From assembly GCA_900444965.1 (NCBI GenBank), contig UFRQ01000003.1:1860001-1924000 (forward strand): DNA of 64,000 nucleotides, given 5' to 3'. Both the position numbers and the translations under genes were made by a program. Below, piece after piece: positions 17,237-25,109 of this stretch (positions are counted from its first letter, which is position 1; every line of letters begins with the position of its first letter). This DNA comes from [Actinobacillus] rossii (GTDB lineage Bacteria > Pseudomonadota > Gammaproteobacteria > Enterobacterales > Pasteurellaceae). Under the pieces are notes generated by a model, which worked only from the letters and a program-made list of their open reading frames with translations, was not told the DNA's origin and ran no database searches.

Positions 17237-17440
17237 TTACTGACCTTTCAAATCTCGTACAAGAATCTCATTTTCTGCATCAAAAATAGCTTTCTGTTCA
17301 GGCGTTAGTTTATGCGGATAATCCTGCCAAAAGTTAAATTCAGTGAATTTATCGAATGAAAAAACCAATTCACCAATTTTTTCATCGTCATCTTTCCACC
17401 AAACTTGATCTTTTTTATGATTTTTATACCAAGAGATCAT
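17237..17440 (-). CDS. Candidate immunity protein for the MuF toxin
   Basis: 67 residues, aromatic and acidic (WYKNHKKDQVWWKDDDEKIG, then FNFWQDYPHKLTPEQ). The ATG overlaps the TGA of the MuF gene by 4 bases (ATGA), with the GGGGGAGA ribosome site inside the end of that gene, so the two are co-translated. Small acidic genes coupled to a polymorphic toxin usually encode its antidote. The family is not firmly recognised and the immunity role is inference from position. Confidence 0.6.
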   Translation of the reverse strand: MISWYKNHKKDQVWWKDDDEKIGELVFSFDKFTEFNFWQDYPHKLTPEQKAIFDAENEILVRDLKGQ

Positions 17441-20313
17441 TTTTCTCCCCCTAAAACACCTTTTTTCTGCTTATCCTCAGCAGTATTTAAATACCCTAAC
17501 ACTTCTTTTAGATCTTGTTTCGCTGATTTAAAGCTATCAACCTCAGCTAATTGTATTTTCCTTTTCAAACTATGCTTTTCAGGATTTAACCGACAGCCAA
17601 ATCGTTTATTTAAAGTCTTAATTAAAGAGCCATATTTATTAAAAGACATCCAACCATTTTTATCTTTTGATTGCAACTCAAGGTATTCTAAACCACTATC
17701 GCTAAGCCGTACAATAGCTGCATGCTTACCGGCTCCTAAATAATACTCCTTACCTAATACCAACTCAGAGTTAAGAATATCAGCTGTACCTTTAGCCTCT
17801 CTTAATACTTCAAACTCTTTTGCTATCACACCCTTTGCTGAAAATAACGTTCTTACATTACGCTTATAACTGAAAAAGTCACAGCTCTTACCACCACGAT
17901 AATCCGTAACATCAAGTCCAATTCTATTACCAATATAAGATAAAGCTAAAGACGCACAAGATCCTTTTGTTTCATCACCACCAGCTAACTTAGCAATAAT
18001 ATCATCACTAGATAACTGACTTGAAAGCATTTTGACTGGTCTGTATTCGATATTGTAAGCCTTTAAGTCATCAAGCAATTCAATTGTTGTTTGGTTCAAT
18101 GACTGCTCTGTATCTAAAAGACCATTCTCCAATTTTACGCTTAATTGCTTTAACGTCAAAGGTCTACCACTCTGATCTAACATATCCGCAAAAGTAATTA
18201 CACCTCTACGCCATAAATCCGCCTTACCTTTACCTAAAACCTGATCTTGTTGCTCTGGCGATTTGCTTTTCAACCAATTTTCGTAGTTAATCTGCTCTGA
18301 TACAGGGCCATCTTGGCTTGCTCTTGTGCTTGACGGCATTTCTTCCGCATCAATCCCAAGTTCTTTCCAGCTCTTTGTTACAAGCTGCAAAATACTGCGA
18401 CAATTATGTGTTATAATGCCATTAGCAATATACCAGCCATCCTTTGTATCGAGATTGTAAACATGCCCACTGAAATCAATGCTTTTAATACTAACAATTT
18501 GATCCAATCCTACCAAGCCAAACATTCCTTGGCAGATATTTCTCGCCAATTCAACATCTCTATTTATCGGCTGAAGAAATTGCTCATTGAAAATGGGATC
18601 GATATTCGGCAGAACAAAATCAATATTCCAACTAGTCAAGTGATTTCCATTTACGCTCGTGGAGAAACTATTGATAAAACCGCTCAAATTTTCAATGTTA
18701 GCCCTGCTGTTATTAAACGGATTTTGAGAGAACAAAGGATCAAAATTCGCAACAAAAGAGAACAGTTGATGTTGGATAATGATATTATTTTGTTCAAAAA
18801 TGGCATTACTAAGAGCGATATTGCAGAGCTTTTCCAACAAGGCATTGGAATCAGAGGTATTACTGAACGTTTCAATTTGTCCATACAAGCGGTGAAGTAC
18901 ATACTTGCAGAATTCAATTTGAGTCCAAGAAATCGCTCCGAACAGCAATTTGCAAGAATGGCTAGAACGCCCTTTGAAGAACGACAAAAGTTGGCTGCGA
19001 GAGCAAATGAAGTTGCTCGTAATCGCATTGAGCCTAAATCCAAAAAGGAACACACTGCCAAAACTCGTGAGCGCAAAGCTTTGGGGATTTCCGAAAATGA
19101 AAAATTCATCGCCAATCTGCTCTCCAAACGTGGTATTGAGGTTATCCATCAAAAGGCGATTGGTTGCTATAACTGCGATTTGGCTGTTTTCCCCGTCGCC
19201 GTGGAAATCTTCGGCGGTAATTGGCACTGGACAGGTCGTCATTTGGCGAGATTTGAAGAACGAACTCGCTACTTGCTCAATAGTGGATGGCATGTTCTCA
19301 TCATTCCCGCTAATAATACTTCCCCAATCACGGCTCAAGTCGCAGATTATATTGTCTCCTACATTCAACAAGCCAGATGCAACCCAACCGCCCCCCGTGA
19401 GTATAGGGTGGTTTGGCGTGCAGGTGAGTTTGAAACCTTTGGAACTCTCAATGACGAGCATTTTTCCATTGAACCACCGTTTACTAACACCAGAGATGAG
19501 ATTACGGGACAGTACAAGACTATCGCCAGATAAACAACGTGGGTGTAAAGGCGGTCGTTGATAAGGAACATCGTGGTCTATCGGCTTTTTATCCAAATCC
19601 CACATTAACCCATCTCTTAATTGACATACCGTTGATGTTCGAGTGTCTAATGTAGAAAGGTGTTTTTCTCCTGCCAAAATATCAAGGTTTTCATCTCTTA
19701 AGGCTTGATGAGCTTTATCTGCCACTTTAGCTACCGCAGTAATTACTAAGGTTTCAGCGTGTCTGCGAGAGGTATTCATCAAATGCTTAACATCAGTAAT
19801 TATTTGGCTTGTTTGCTGACCGTCTAGCAACCCTTGGCGAATAATTCCTTCAAACTTAAAGGCAAAATCATTTCCTTGCTTTGCCCACCAATCTGCTAAA
19901 GGCGAACCTGCAATAATCGTTGCGGTTTTATTCGCTTTTTGCTTATATTCAGGCACCTGATTAAAAAAATCAAAGCCGACTTCATCATTGTAAAGCTGAT
20001 GAATATGTTGGGTTTCCGCCGTAAAAAAACCGCTTAACTCGTCTTGCGTGTAAGCGGTCATTTCTTGATAGACTTTTGCAACTTCTTGCTTAAGCTCCTT
20101 AAGCAGTGTGTCTAATTGCTTTTTAGGTAAAGCATCCACACCTGCAGCCGCTAAACGATTGAGCAACTCACGTTGTGTTTTACTCAGCTGTTTCATAACC
20201 TGCTGTCTAAGATGTGCATCATAACGAAAATGCAGAATTTTGCGATCAGTCAAGGCGTATGCAATACGACTATTCAGGCTTTGTTTCGGCTTGTCCTGCG
20301 AACTCAAGGTCAT
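17437..20313 (-). CDS. MuF/SPP1 gp7-like head protein with an intein and a C-terminal papain-like toxin domain
   Basis: 958-residue precursor. Residues 1-259 plus those from 638 on form a MuF (SPP1 gp7-like) minor head protein. Its conserved PPLHPRC-RS motif is split by an intein at residues 260-637. Removing the intein gives 580 residues. After the MuF region (typical LWRRGVITFADMLDQSGRPL at 700-719), a C-terminal domain shows Cys786 in KGSCASLA, His864 in AGKHAAIV and Gln881 in LELQ, spaced as in papain-like toxin/deamidase domains. MuF proteins are packaged in heads and some deliver toxins. The gene overlaps the portal gene by 44 bases. The toxin call is inference from residue spacing. Confidence 0.88.
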   Translation of the reverse strand: MTLSSQDKPKQSLNSRIAYALTDRKILHFRYDAHLRQQVMKQLSKTQRELLNRLAAAGVDALPKKQLDTLLKELKQEVAKVYQEMTAYTQDELSGFFTAETQHIHQLYNDEVGFDFFNQVPEYKQKANKTATIIAGSPLADWWAKQGNDFAFKFEGIIRQGLLDGQQTSQIITDVKHLMNTSRRHAETLVITAVAKVADKAHQALRDENLDILAGEKHLSTLDTRTSTVCQLRDGLMWDLDKKPIDHDVPYQRPPLHPRCLSGDSLVLSRNLISGVSKRWFNGKMLVIESSKGFKLTCTPNHPILTGGGWVASGLLNVGDNIICDLSRDWGSIISGNDENMPSTIEQVASSFFKSRQMTTCPVPITAEDFHGDGENSQIAVIATNRLLMDNLNTTFGEQIGDEFFIFGNPQSFALTSFGSVFLFGFRLNAITSNFICSRSQLLSFFKGRSSHSCKLLFGAISWTQIEFCKYVLHRLYGQIETFSNTSDSNALLEKLCNIALSNAIFEQNNIIIQHQLFSFVANFDPLFSQNPFNNSRANIENLSGFINSFSTSVNGNHLTSWNIDFVLPNIDPIFNEQFLQPINRDVELARNICQGMFGLVGLDQIVSIKSIDFSGHVYNLDTKDGWYIANGIITHNCRSILQLVTKSWKELGIDAEEMPSSTRASQDGPVSEQINYENWLKSKSPEQQDQVLGKGKADLWRRGVITFADMLDQSGRPLTLKQLSVKLENGLLDTEQSLNQTTIELLDDLKAYNIEYRPVKMLSSQLSSDDIIAKLAGGDETKGSCASLALSYIGNRIGLDVTDYRGGKSCDFFSYKRNVRTLFSAKGVIAKEFEVLREAKGTADILNSELVLGKEYYLGAGKHAAIVRLSDSGLEYLELQSKDKNGWMSFNKYGSLIKTLNKRFGCRLNPEKHSLKRKIQLAEVDSFKSAKQDLKEVLGYLNTAEDKQKKGVLGGEK
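18403..19536 (-). other. Intein of the MuF protein, 378 residues
   Basis: The element starts with Cys1 (codon 19534-19536) and ends with His-Asn (codons 18406-18408, 18403-18405). The next extein residue is Cys, so all three splicing residues are present. Block A is CLSGDSLVLSRN, block B is CTPNHPIL with Thr40 and His43, and the C-terminal blocks are GHVYNLDTKDGWYIANG and ITHN. Between the first 70 and last 40 residues no LAGLIDADG or HNH motif is seen on this strand; that segment is the complement of an endonuclease gene. The frame has no stop, so the precursor can be translated through it and spliced. Confidence 0.92.
18406..19533 (+). CDS. Vsr-like (EDxHD) homing endonuclease encoded antisense inside the intein
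   Basis: 375 residues. Three helix-turn-helix repeats occupy about residues 31-70 (SLADISRQFNISIYRLKKLL), 75-115 (TIDKTAQIFNVSPAVIKRIL) and 128-170 (IRGITERFNLSIQAVKYIL). A nuclease domain at 225-320 has the Vsr-like pattern: Glu in SENEKFIANLL, Asp258 in GCYNCDLA, Glu267 in AVEIFGGNWHW and His274. This matches the Vsr/EDxHD homing endonucleases known beside split inteins. The ATG at 18406 complements the penultimate intein codon and the TAA complements intein codon 2. An inner ATG at 18463 may be the real start, since no clear ribosome site precedes 18406. Confidence 0.9.
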   Translation: MCYNAISNIPAILCIEIVNMPTEINAFNTNNLIQSYQAKHSLADISRQFNISIYRLKKLLIENGIDIRQNKINIPTSQVISIYARGETIDKTAQIFNVSPAVIKRILREQRIKIRNKREQLMLDNDIILFKNGITKSDIAELFQQGIGIRGITERFNLSIQAVKYILAEFNLSPRNRSEQQFARMARTPFEERQKLAARANEVARNRIEPKSKKEHTAKTRERKALGISENEKFIANLLSKRGIEVIHQKAIGCYNCDLAVFPVAVEIFGGNWHWTGRHLARFEERTRYLLNSGWHVLIIPANNTSPITAQVADYIVSYIQQARCNPTAPREYRVVWRAGEFETFGTLNDEHFSIEPPFTNTRDEITGQYKTIAR

Positions 20314-21667
20314 ATTCTACCCCCTCTTCATTTAAGCGAGCCTGTTCATCTTCCCATTCCACATTATCGCTAATCAGCCCACGGCGTTTTGCCTCATTAA
20401 ATACAGTTTGCTTTGAAAGTGTGCCTGCTTGTTGCATTTTAATAACCATATCCATTGAGGCATTTGGATCGAGATCGTCATCAATATTACCGCTAATTTC
20501 TACCTTACCGACATTATCAATACCCAACCACAACCCAACGTATTCCAAGGCTAAATCTAACGCATCTTCAAATTTATTCGCATACAGTCGCAATAAACTG
20601 ATTTCTTTACCTTGCTCTTCTTTGGCTTGACTGTCTGTCATCGCTAACACGGTTTTATCTAAGAGTTTCGCCCCGGCAACACGCATTTGGCTTTCCAGCT
20701 CTTTCAAACTGTCTTGCCCTGCGTTAATCGCATTGCCTGAATGTTCGATATAAGCAATTTGAGAGCCGGCAGGTAAATGCAACGCACTACCGCCAACTTG
20801 TAACTTATTGACTTCAGTATCGGAGAAAATCCCTAATAACGGCACACGAGCGGTATTTAAAATGTTGTCCTGATCGGATTGTGATTGCCAATGCTTAACA
20901 TTCAAATAGGCTAATTCAAGCAACGGCGGTTCACCTAACGCAAACACATTGCTTTCTTTCGTAATAAACGGCACAACAGGCACCACTTCAAGCGGGCGAT
21001 TTTGCGCAAGAAGTTGCACATCGTCAATCAGCGTCCATTGTCCCTCTGTCGCTTTATACTTACGCATACGACCGATTTCGTACACATAAATTATTTTTTC
21101 AATCTTCGAACCAAACTCGCCATCATCTACCGCCACTTCTTCCATATAGCGGAACTGCGTGATTTGTCGTTTCCCTTTGATTTTATCCGTTTTAAATCCC
21201 AAAACATTTTTAGGCTTAATCAAAATAAAATAAGGACGAGCATTAACAGCTTTCTCATCGGCAATGGTACGAATATTCTCAGTACGGGTGTAATCCACTA
21301 AGCACCACGCCACGCCATAAGTTAAACCTGCATTAAACCAACGAGAAGAAAACACATCGATATTATTTCCCTCTAAATCCACATCAGGCAAAATATCTTG
21401 CTTTAATTTATCGTGAACGTCATTTGTCGTAATCGGCTCAAAAAAAACTCTACCTGTCATTTGGTAGAGCGTTTCCGATAAAGCAGGATAAAGCGTTGAG
21501 CGGTTAAGTCTGTTTTTATAAGCCTCTTCTTCCTCAAGACTGAATTGATAAAGGTATTTCTTCCCTGCTTGTCGCATTGTTTTAGTGCCACCAAGCAAAT
21601 CATCAATCATCACACCTTTTTCATTCAACGCCCTAATTTCCGGCATAATAATAGCAACATCAGACAT
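20270..21667 (-). CDS. Portal protein
   Basis: 465 residues of the DUF4055-type portal family. Seen are MSDVAIIMPEIRALNEKGV at the start, YLNVKHWQSQSDQDNILNTA near residue 250, and a C-terminal acidic tail (DLEFAGQAETKPE). The portal ring is the DNA entry point and the site of terminase and connector binding. The gene lies between the large terminase and MuF genes and overlaps the latter. Confidence 0.9.
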   Translation of the reverse strand: MSDVAIIMPEIRALNEKGVMIDDLLGGTKTMRQAGKKYLYQFSLEEEEAYKNRLNRSTLYPALSETLYQMTGRVFFEPITTNDVHDKLKQDILPDVDLEGNNIDVFSSRWFNAGLTYGVAWCLVDYTRTENIRTIADEKAVNARPYFILIKPKNVLGFKTDKIKGKRQITQFRYMEEVAVDDGEFGSKIEKIIYVYEIGRMRKYKATEGQWTLIDDVQLLAQNRPLEVVPVVPFITKESNVFALGEPPLLELAYLNVKHWQSQSDQDNILNTARVPLLGIFSDTEVNKLQVGGSALHLPAGSQIAYIEHSGNAINAGQDSLKELESQMRVAGAKLLDKTVLAMTDSQAKEEQGKEISLLRLYANKFEDALDLALEYVGLWLGIDNVGKVEISGNIDDDLDPNASMDMVIKMQQAGTLSKQTVFNEAKRRGLISDNVEWEDEQARLNEEGVEYDLEFAGQAETKPE

Positions 21668-21676
21668 AAATTATCC

Positions 21677-22912
21677 TTAGTAAATTTTAAGTGGATTTTG
21701 GCTAAAATCCCCTTTCCGCTGAATACGAGGATTAAGCGCATACCGCAACGCATCAATATAGTGGTTATGAGCATCAACCAATGTTGGCAACACATCGCCG
21801 GACAAGCGGTCGGTTTTGTAGCTATACAAACGAAATTCGTTCAAGGTTTGCTGACAACGTGGGTGAATGTAGATTTTCTTATAGGATTTAATATGCGCAA
21901 TCCCATCTTCAACGCTACCTTTCCATTTTGGCACGCCATCAATACGAGACAAGCCGTGCCGCTTTAAATAGCTAATAGACTCAGGTCTTGCCGAATCCGC
22001 GCGTATTACATACTGCTCAATGCCGGCAATACCTTTCTGCAAAAATGTGGCTGTATCATCAAGCTCTAACCCAACTTTGCCGGCCTCATATTCAATATAC
22101 AATTCATCCTTAAACACCCAGCATTTAATCGCTGCGGTTGGGTCGTGGGCAAAACCGAAATCCAACCCGTGATAAGGACCTTCAAAATCAGGCAAAGGCT
22201 TAAACTCAAGCTCTTGATATTTTCCTCTAAAGACTTGAGCCTCGCTTTCTTCAAGATAATCCCCCTCCCAAATCCAACGATAAGTCGCGTCATCTAAACG
22301 GGCTTTATCCCTTAAGCGTTCTTTCTCCAACACATCAGGAAACCACGGATTGTCGCTATAATTCATCTCAACAATCGCCATACTTTCGTCTTGATGTTGT
22401 CTAAAGCGTAAATCCGTTGCCGAACCTTTCTTTTCAGGGTTCCACGTTAACCAAATTTCCGAACCGCTTTCACGCACCGTAGGCAGAAGTTTCCGCCACG
22501 CCATTTCGCTCACGCTTTCTGCTTCATCAATCCACGCAAGCAAAATCCGTGCTTTTGATTTAATGCTGTCAAGATTGTGCCGTAAACCTGTAAAAATATA
22601 GGAAATTCGACCGCACTTTGTGCGTACATATTTCTCACCAACCTCAAAGAAATCTGCCAGCCACGCCTCGCTTTGAATGGCTTGCTTAATTTCTTCTAAT
22701 GACGAGTCTTCCAACGAGTTCATAAACTCACGACCACACAAAATGACACCGCTTTCGCCTTGCATTGCCAGTTGATACGCCACAATCGCCGTCATTTTGG
22801 CAAAAGTGCGTGTTTTAGCAGAACCACGACCACCAAAACTGCCACGATAACGCATATTAGGCGTTGCAAATACAGGGATAAGTTTAGGTGGTATTTCAAT
22901 CTGTGCTTTCAT
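21677..22912 (-). CDS. Terminase large subunit
   Basis: 411-residue PBSX-type packaging motor. Walker A is GGRGSAKT (residues 27-34), Walker B is ILLAWIDEAES at about 121-131, and the nuclease domain shows HGLDFGFAHDPTAA near 247-260 with a later acidic DAHNHYIDALRYAL. It cuts the concatemer and pumps DNA through the portal. Overlap with the small subunit gene is 17 bases. Confidence 0.95.
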   Translation of the reverse strand: MKAQIEIPPKLIPVFATPNMRYRGSFGGRGSAKTRTFAKMTAIVAYQLAMQGESGVILCGREFMNSLEDSSLEEIKQAIQSEAWLADFFEVGEKYVRTKCGRISYIFTGLRHNLDSIKSKARILLAWIDEAESVSEMAWRKLLPTVRESGSEIWLTWNPEKKGSATDLRFRQHQDESMAIVEMNYSDNPWFPDVLEKERLRDKARLDDATYRWIWEGDYLEESEAQVFRGKYQELEFKPLPDFEGPYHGLDFGFAHDPTAAIKCWVFKDELYIEYEAGKVGLELDDTATFLQKGIAGIEQYVIRADSARPESISYLKRHGLSRIDGVPKWKGSVEDGIAHIKSYKKIYIHPRCQQTLNEFRLYSYKTDRLSGDVLPTLVDAHNHYIDALRYALNPRIQRKGDFSQNPLKIY

Positions 22913-23393
22913 TTTGATTTACCGTTGGTGCAACTAGCTCAATGATTGTTGGGCGATTGAGTGAGCTGTCTGAATTTGTATGATCAATAACTTGCTTATC
23001 ACGCCATTTATCTGGCTGTCTATTCTTAAGCCAAAAAATAGCCGATGTTGGGTCAGGTGGATAATGCTTAATCAGCGGAGTTTCAACTATTTGATTTTCT
23101 ATTACCCGAATATCAACGTCAGGCGCCTCATAACCCAAAGCTCTTTTGTAAAGTCTATCGGCTACATTTGCATCAGCTAACATTTTTCCCTTTTTTATGG
23201 ACTCGCAAAAATCAGAATGTTCTAACTTCCATCGGTTTATTGTTGCTTCATCAACATCAAAAAAATCAGCAATATCTTTATCTGTAGCACCCAATAAACA
23301 TAACTTTTCTACTTGAGTAGTATATTCAGACTTATATTTTGTTGGTCTACCACGACCTTTAGACGTAGATTTAACCTCGTCTTTCTTTGGCAT
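22896..23393 (-). CDS. Terminase small subunit
   Basis: 165 residues with an N-terminal basic stretch (KSTSKGRGRPTKYK) and a helix-turn-helix at about 38-60 (ATDKDIADFFDVDEATINRW) that recognises the packaging site. The remainder carries the terminase-small pattern ADANVADRLYKRALGYEAP. First gene of the packaging cluster, 217 bases after Rz1. Confidence 0.9.
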   Translation of the reverse strand: MPKKDEVKSTSKGRGRPTKYKSEYTTQVEKLCLLGATDKDIADFFDVDEATINRWKLEHSDFCESIKKGKMLADANVADRLYKRALGYEAPDVDIRVIENQIVETPLIKHYPPDPTSAIFWLKNRQPDKWRDKQVIDHTNSDSSLNRPTIIELVAPTVNQNESTD

Positions 23394-23610
23394 AGTGGTT
23401 AATCCTTTTAATTTGTTATATATACATTACATCACTTGTGTATTTTCTCGGGAATTTATTCAACCAATCCCGAAACCATACGCAAATTATGTAGCATTTA
23501 CTTTACATTAAAGAAAACCGCAATGTGCTATGCAGTGACTACGGTCATATTTTTTATGAATTTAAATAAAAAAGGCGACCGTTAAGTCGCCTAAAACAAA
23601 ATGCCTACTC
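23394..23610. other. Gene-free packaging-start region
   Basis: No gene is seen in this 217-base stretch just upstream of the small terminase gene, the usual place of cos or pac. It holds a hairpin TCGGGA/TCCCGA at about 23448-23472 and the Rz1 terminator. Whether DNA is cut here cannot be told from sequence alone. Confidence 0.4.
23573..23592 (-). terminator. Terminator after Rz1
   Basis: AGGCGAC/GTCGCCT stem with a 6-base loop, then TTTTTTATTT on the minus strand. It separates the lysis genes from the packaging genes. Confidence 0.85.
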
Positions 23611-23880
23611 CTAAGGTTTAATAGGCACTTGGTTTTTATTCTGCCATTCGCGAATATTATCTATTTGACTGGCGCATATATCACGCTCACTCGTTACTTT
23701 AATCAAGTGTTCAACCACATCCCCATAAGTTGCCCCTGTGAATGCCGTCTTTGTACAAGGTGTTAAATAGGCTTGTGGTGGATAAAGATATGCAGTCTTT
23801 GTTGTCACCTTACTGGCGCAACTGCTTAATAACGTCGTCAGGCATAACAGTGTTAGCGCATTGATTGTTTTTAAGGACAT
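23611..23880 (-). CDS. Rz1-like outer-membrane spanin lipoprotein
   Basis: 89 residues with a lipoprotein signal peptide (TLLCLTTLLSSC, lipobox LLSS-Cys) and a Pro-containing short body. Its 5' part overlaps the 3' end of Rz in a different frame, the classical Rz/Rz1 arrangement. With Rz it fuses inner and outer membranes in the last lysis step. Confidence 0.85.
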   Translation of the reverse strand: MSLKTINALTLLCLTTLLSSCASKVTTKTAYLYPPQAYLTPCTKTAFTGATYGDVVEHLIKVTSERDICASQIDNIREWQNKNQVPIKP

Positions 23881-24133
23881 ATCGCACTTTCTCCTGTTTT
23901 GTTTCTGCTTGAGATTTATATTGATTAGTAAGTGCAGTTTGTTTTTCTACCGCACTTCTTTCTATAGCAAGATTAGTCTGTAATGTTTTGTTAACTGTTT
24001 CTTGTTCAGTAATGATTTGAGCTTGTGCTTGGTTTTCGGCTTTTAAGCTAGAAATTTCTTGTGATTGAACCCAAATCCAACCACACAAGCTCAAAATAGA
24101 TATTGCAAAAGCAATTCGTATATATTTTTCCAT
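23810..24133 (-). CDS. Rz-like inner-membrane spanin
   Basis: 107 residues from MEKYIRIAFAIS: one N-terminal transmembrane helix (about 5-22) and a periplasmic coiled coil rich in Gln/Glu/Ala. The start at 24133 overlaps the stop of the endolysin gene. An upstream in-frame ATG exists but lies inside the endolysin gene and lacks support. Confidence 0.85.
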   Translation of the reverse strand: MEKYIRIAFAISILSLCGWIWVQSQEISSLKAENQAQAQIITEQETVNKTLQTNLAIERSAVEKQTALTNQYKSQAETKQEKVRYVLKNNQCANTVMPDDVIKQLRQ

Positions 24134-24143
24134 ATTTGAAATT

Positions 24144-24626
24144 TTAATTATAAAGTTCAAAATGTGGCCCATCATTAAAAGCTTTCTTTCCTTGCTTACG
24201 ACGCTCTATTACATAGTCTGCAACTAAATCAGATGTATCTTTAGTTGTATTATTTAGAACACACCACGCGCCACCCCAACGGATTTTTACGTTTAATTCC
24301 TTAGCTGCCTTACGTACTGCATCAGCAATAGGATAGAAATAACGCCACTCCCAAGATACTTCGCTTACACCGTTTCCATCAAAGTCACCCCAAGGAACAA
24401 GATCTACCGCGTGACCATAGCCGTCTTGTTGCTTTAGATGTTTGCTATTAGAAGTCTGACTTGCTCCTTGTTTAATAAGTTGAGCCTGTCTTTCCTGTGA
24501 GCGAAGTCCCTCGTTTACTGCAAAATCTTGTACAGAAATTTCTATTGCGCGCTTAACAACTTTGACTAGATTGGGATGAACTCCATTTAAACGCTCAATA
24601 CTTCGTTTGCCTAATTTATATGTCAT
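24144..24626 (-). CDS. Endolysin, M15-family peptidase
   Basis: 160 residues. The zinc site is visible: SKHLKQQDGYGHAVDL (first His, then His and Asp) and the C-terminal GPHFEL. The sequence NEGLRSQERQAQLIKQG is typical of the VanY/Ply500-like L-alanyl-D-glutamate peptidases. It cleaves peptide cross-bridges after the holin opens the membrane. Confidence 0.92.
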   Translation of the reverse strand: MTYKLGKRSIERLNGVHPNLVKVVKRAIEISVQDFAVNEGLRSQERQAQLIKQGASQTSNSKHLKQQDGYGHAVDLVPWGDFDGNGVSEVSWEWRYFYPIADAVRKAAKELNVKIRWGGAWCVLNNTTKDTSDLVADYVIERRKQGKKAFNDGPHFELYN

Positions 24627-24645
24627 AAATATTCACCATTGAACT

Positions 24646-25005
24646 TTATTCATCATTCTTTCCGACAAAATTCACATCGTTCACTTCTATTTTTTTACGA
24701 ATCAAAGCAAATAAAAATTTGCGAATTTCTTCCGCTCCGACGAACCCAAGCAAGCCACCAATAAATGTTGATAAATTCTCAGCCACTCCAAAGTGTGTTA
24801 AGAGAGACATGCACGAGAGCGTAAGCGCACCACAAATCGCACCATCCAACATACGTTGGCGATATGAATTTTTCTTTTGCAGAAACCACGCTCTAAGCAT
24901 AGACATAAAAAAAGCCATCACGAATCCAGTGATGGCATTATAGTTTTGCTGTAGGTACGCCAAAATAACGATCCAAATATCAGGTTGTTTTCCCGGCATT
25001 TTCAT
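24646..25005 (-). CDS. Holin, lambda-type
   Basis: 119 residues from ATG at 25005. A second ATG two codons on (24999) is better spaced from GTGGAG, so a dual start is possible. Three hydrophobic segments (IWIVILAYLQQNYNAITGFV, about 65-85, and FIGGLLGFVGAEEI) and a charged C-terminus match the lambda holin superfamily. First gene of the lysis cassette. Confidence 0.85.
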   Translation of the reverse strand: MKMPGKQPDIWIVILAYLQQNYNAITGFVMAFFMSMLRAWFLQKKNSYRQRMLDGAICGALTLSCMSLLTHFGVAENLSTFIGGLLGFVGAEEIRKFLFALIRKKIEVNDVNFVGKNDE

Positions 25006-25035
25006 AACTCCACCCCTTAGCTGGGGCAATAAAAA

Positions 25036-25057
25036 AGCTCACCTGTTACAGTGAGCT
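25036..25057 (-). terminator. Terminator upstream of holin
   Basis: AGCTCAC/GTGAGCT stem followed by TTTTTTATT on the minus strand. It stands between the cargo gene at 25110 and the holin, within the path of the late transcript. Confidence 0.8.
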
Positions 25058-25109
25058 GTGAGTTCTGTTAAGATAAAGTTTCCACACAATAAAATAACAG
25101 AGGTTTAAA

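Noticed and set aside
18684..19127. 147-codon minus-strand frame within the endonuclease region
   Set aside because: It is out of frame with the intein and has no support beyond being open; the relaxed composition of the dual-coding segment explains it.
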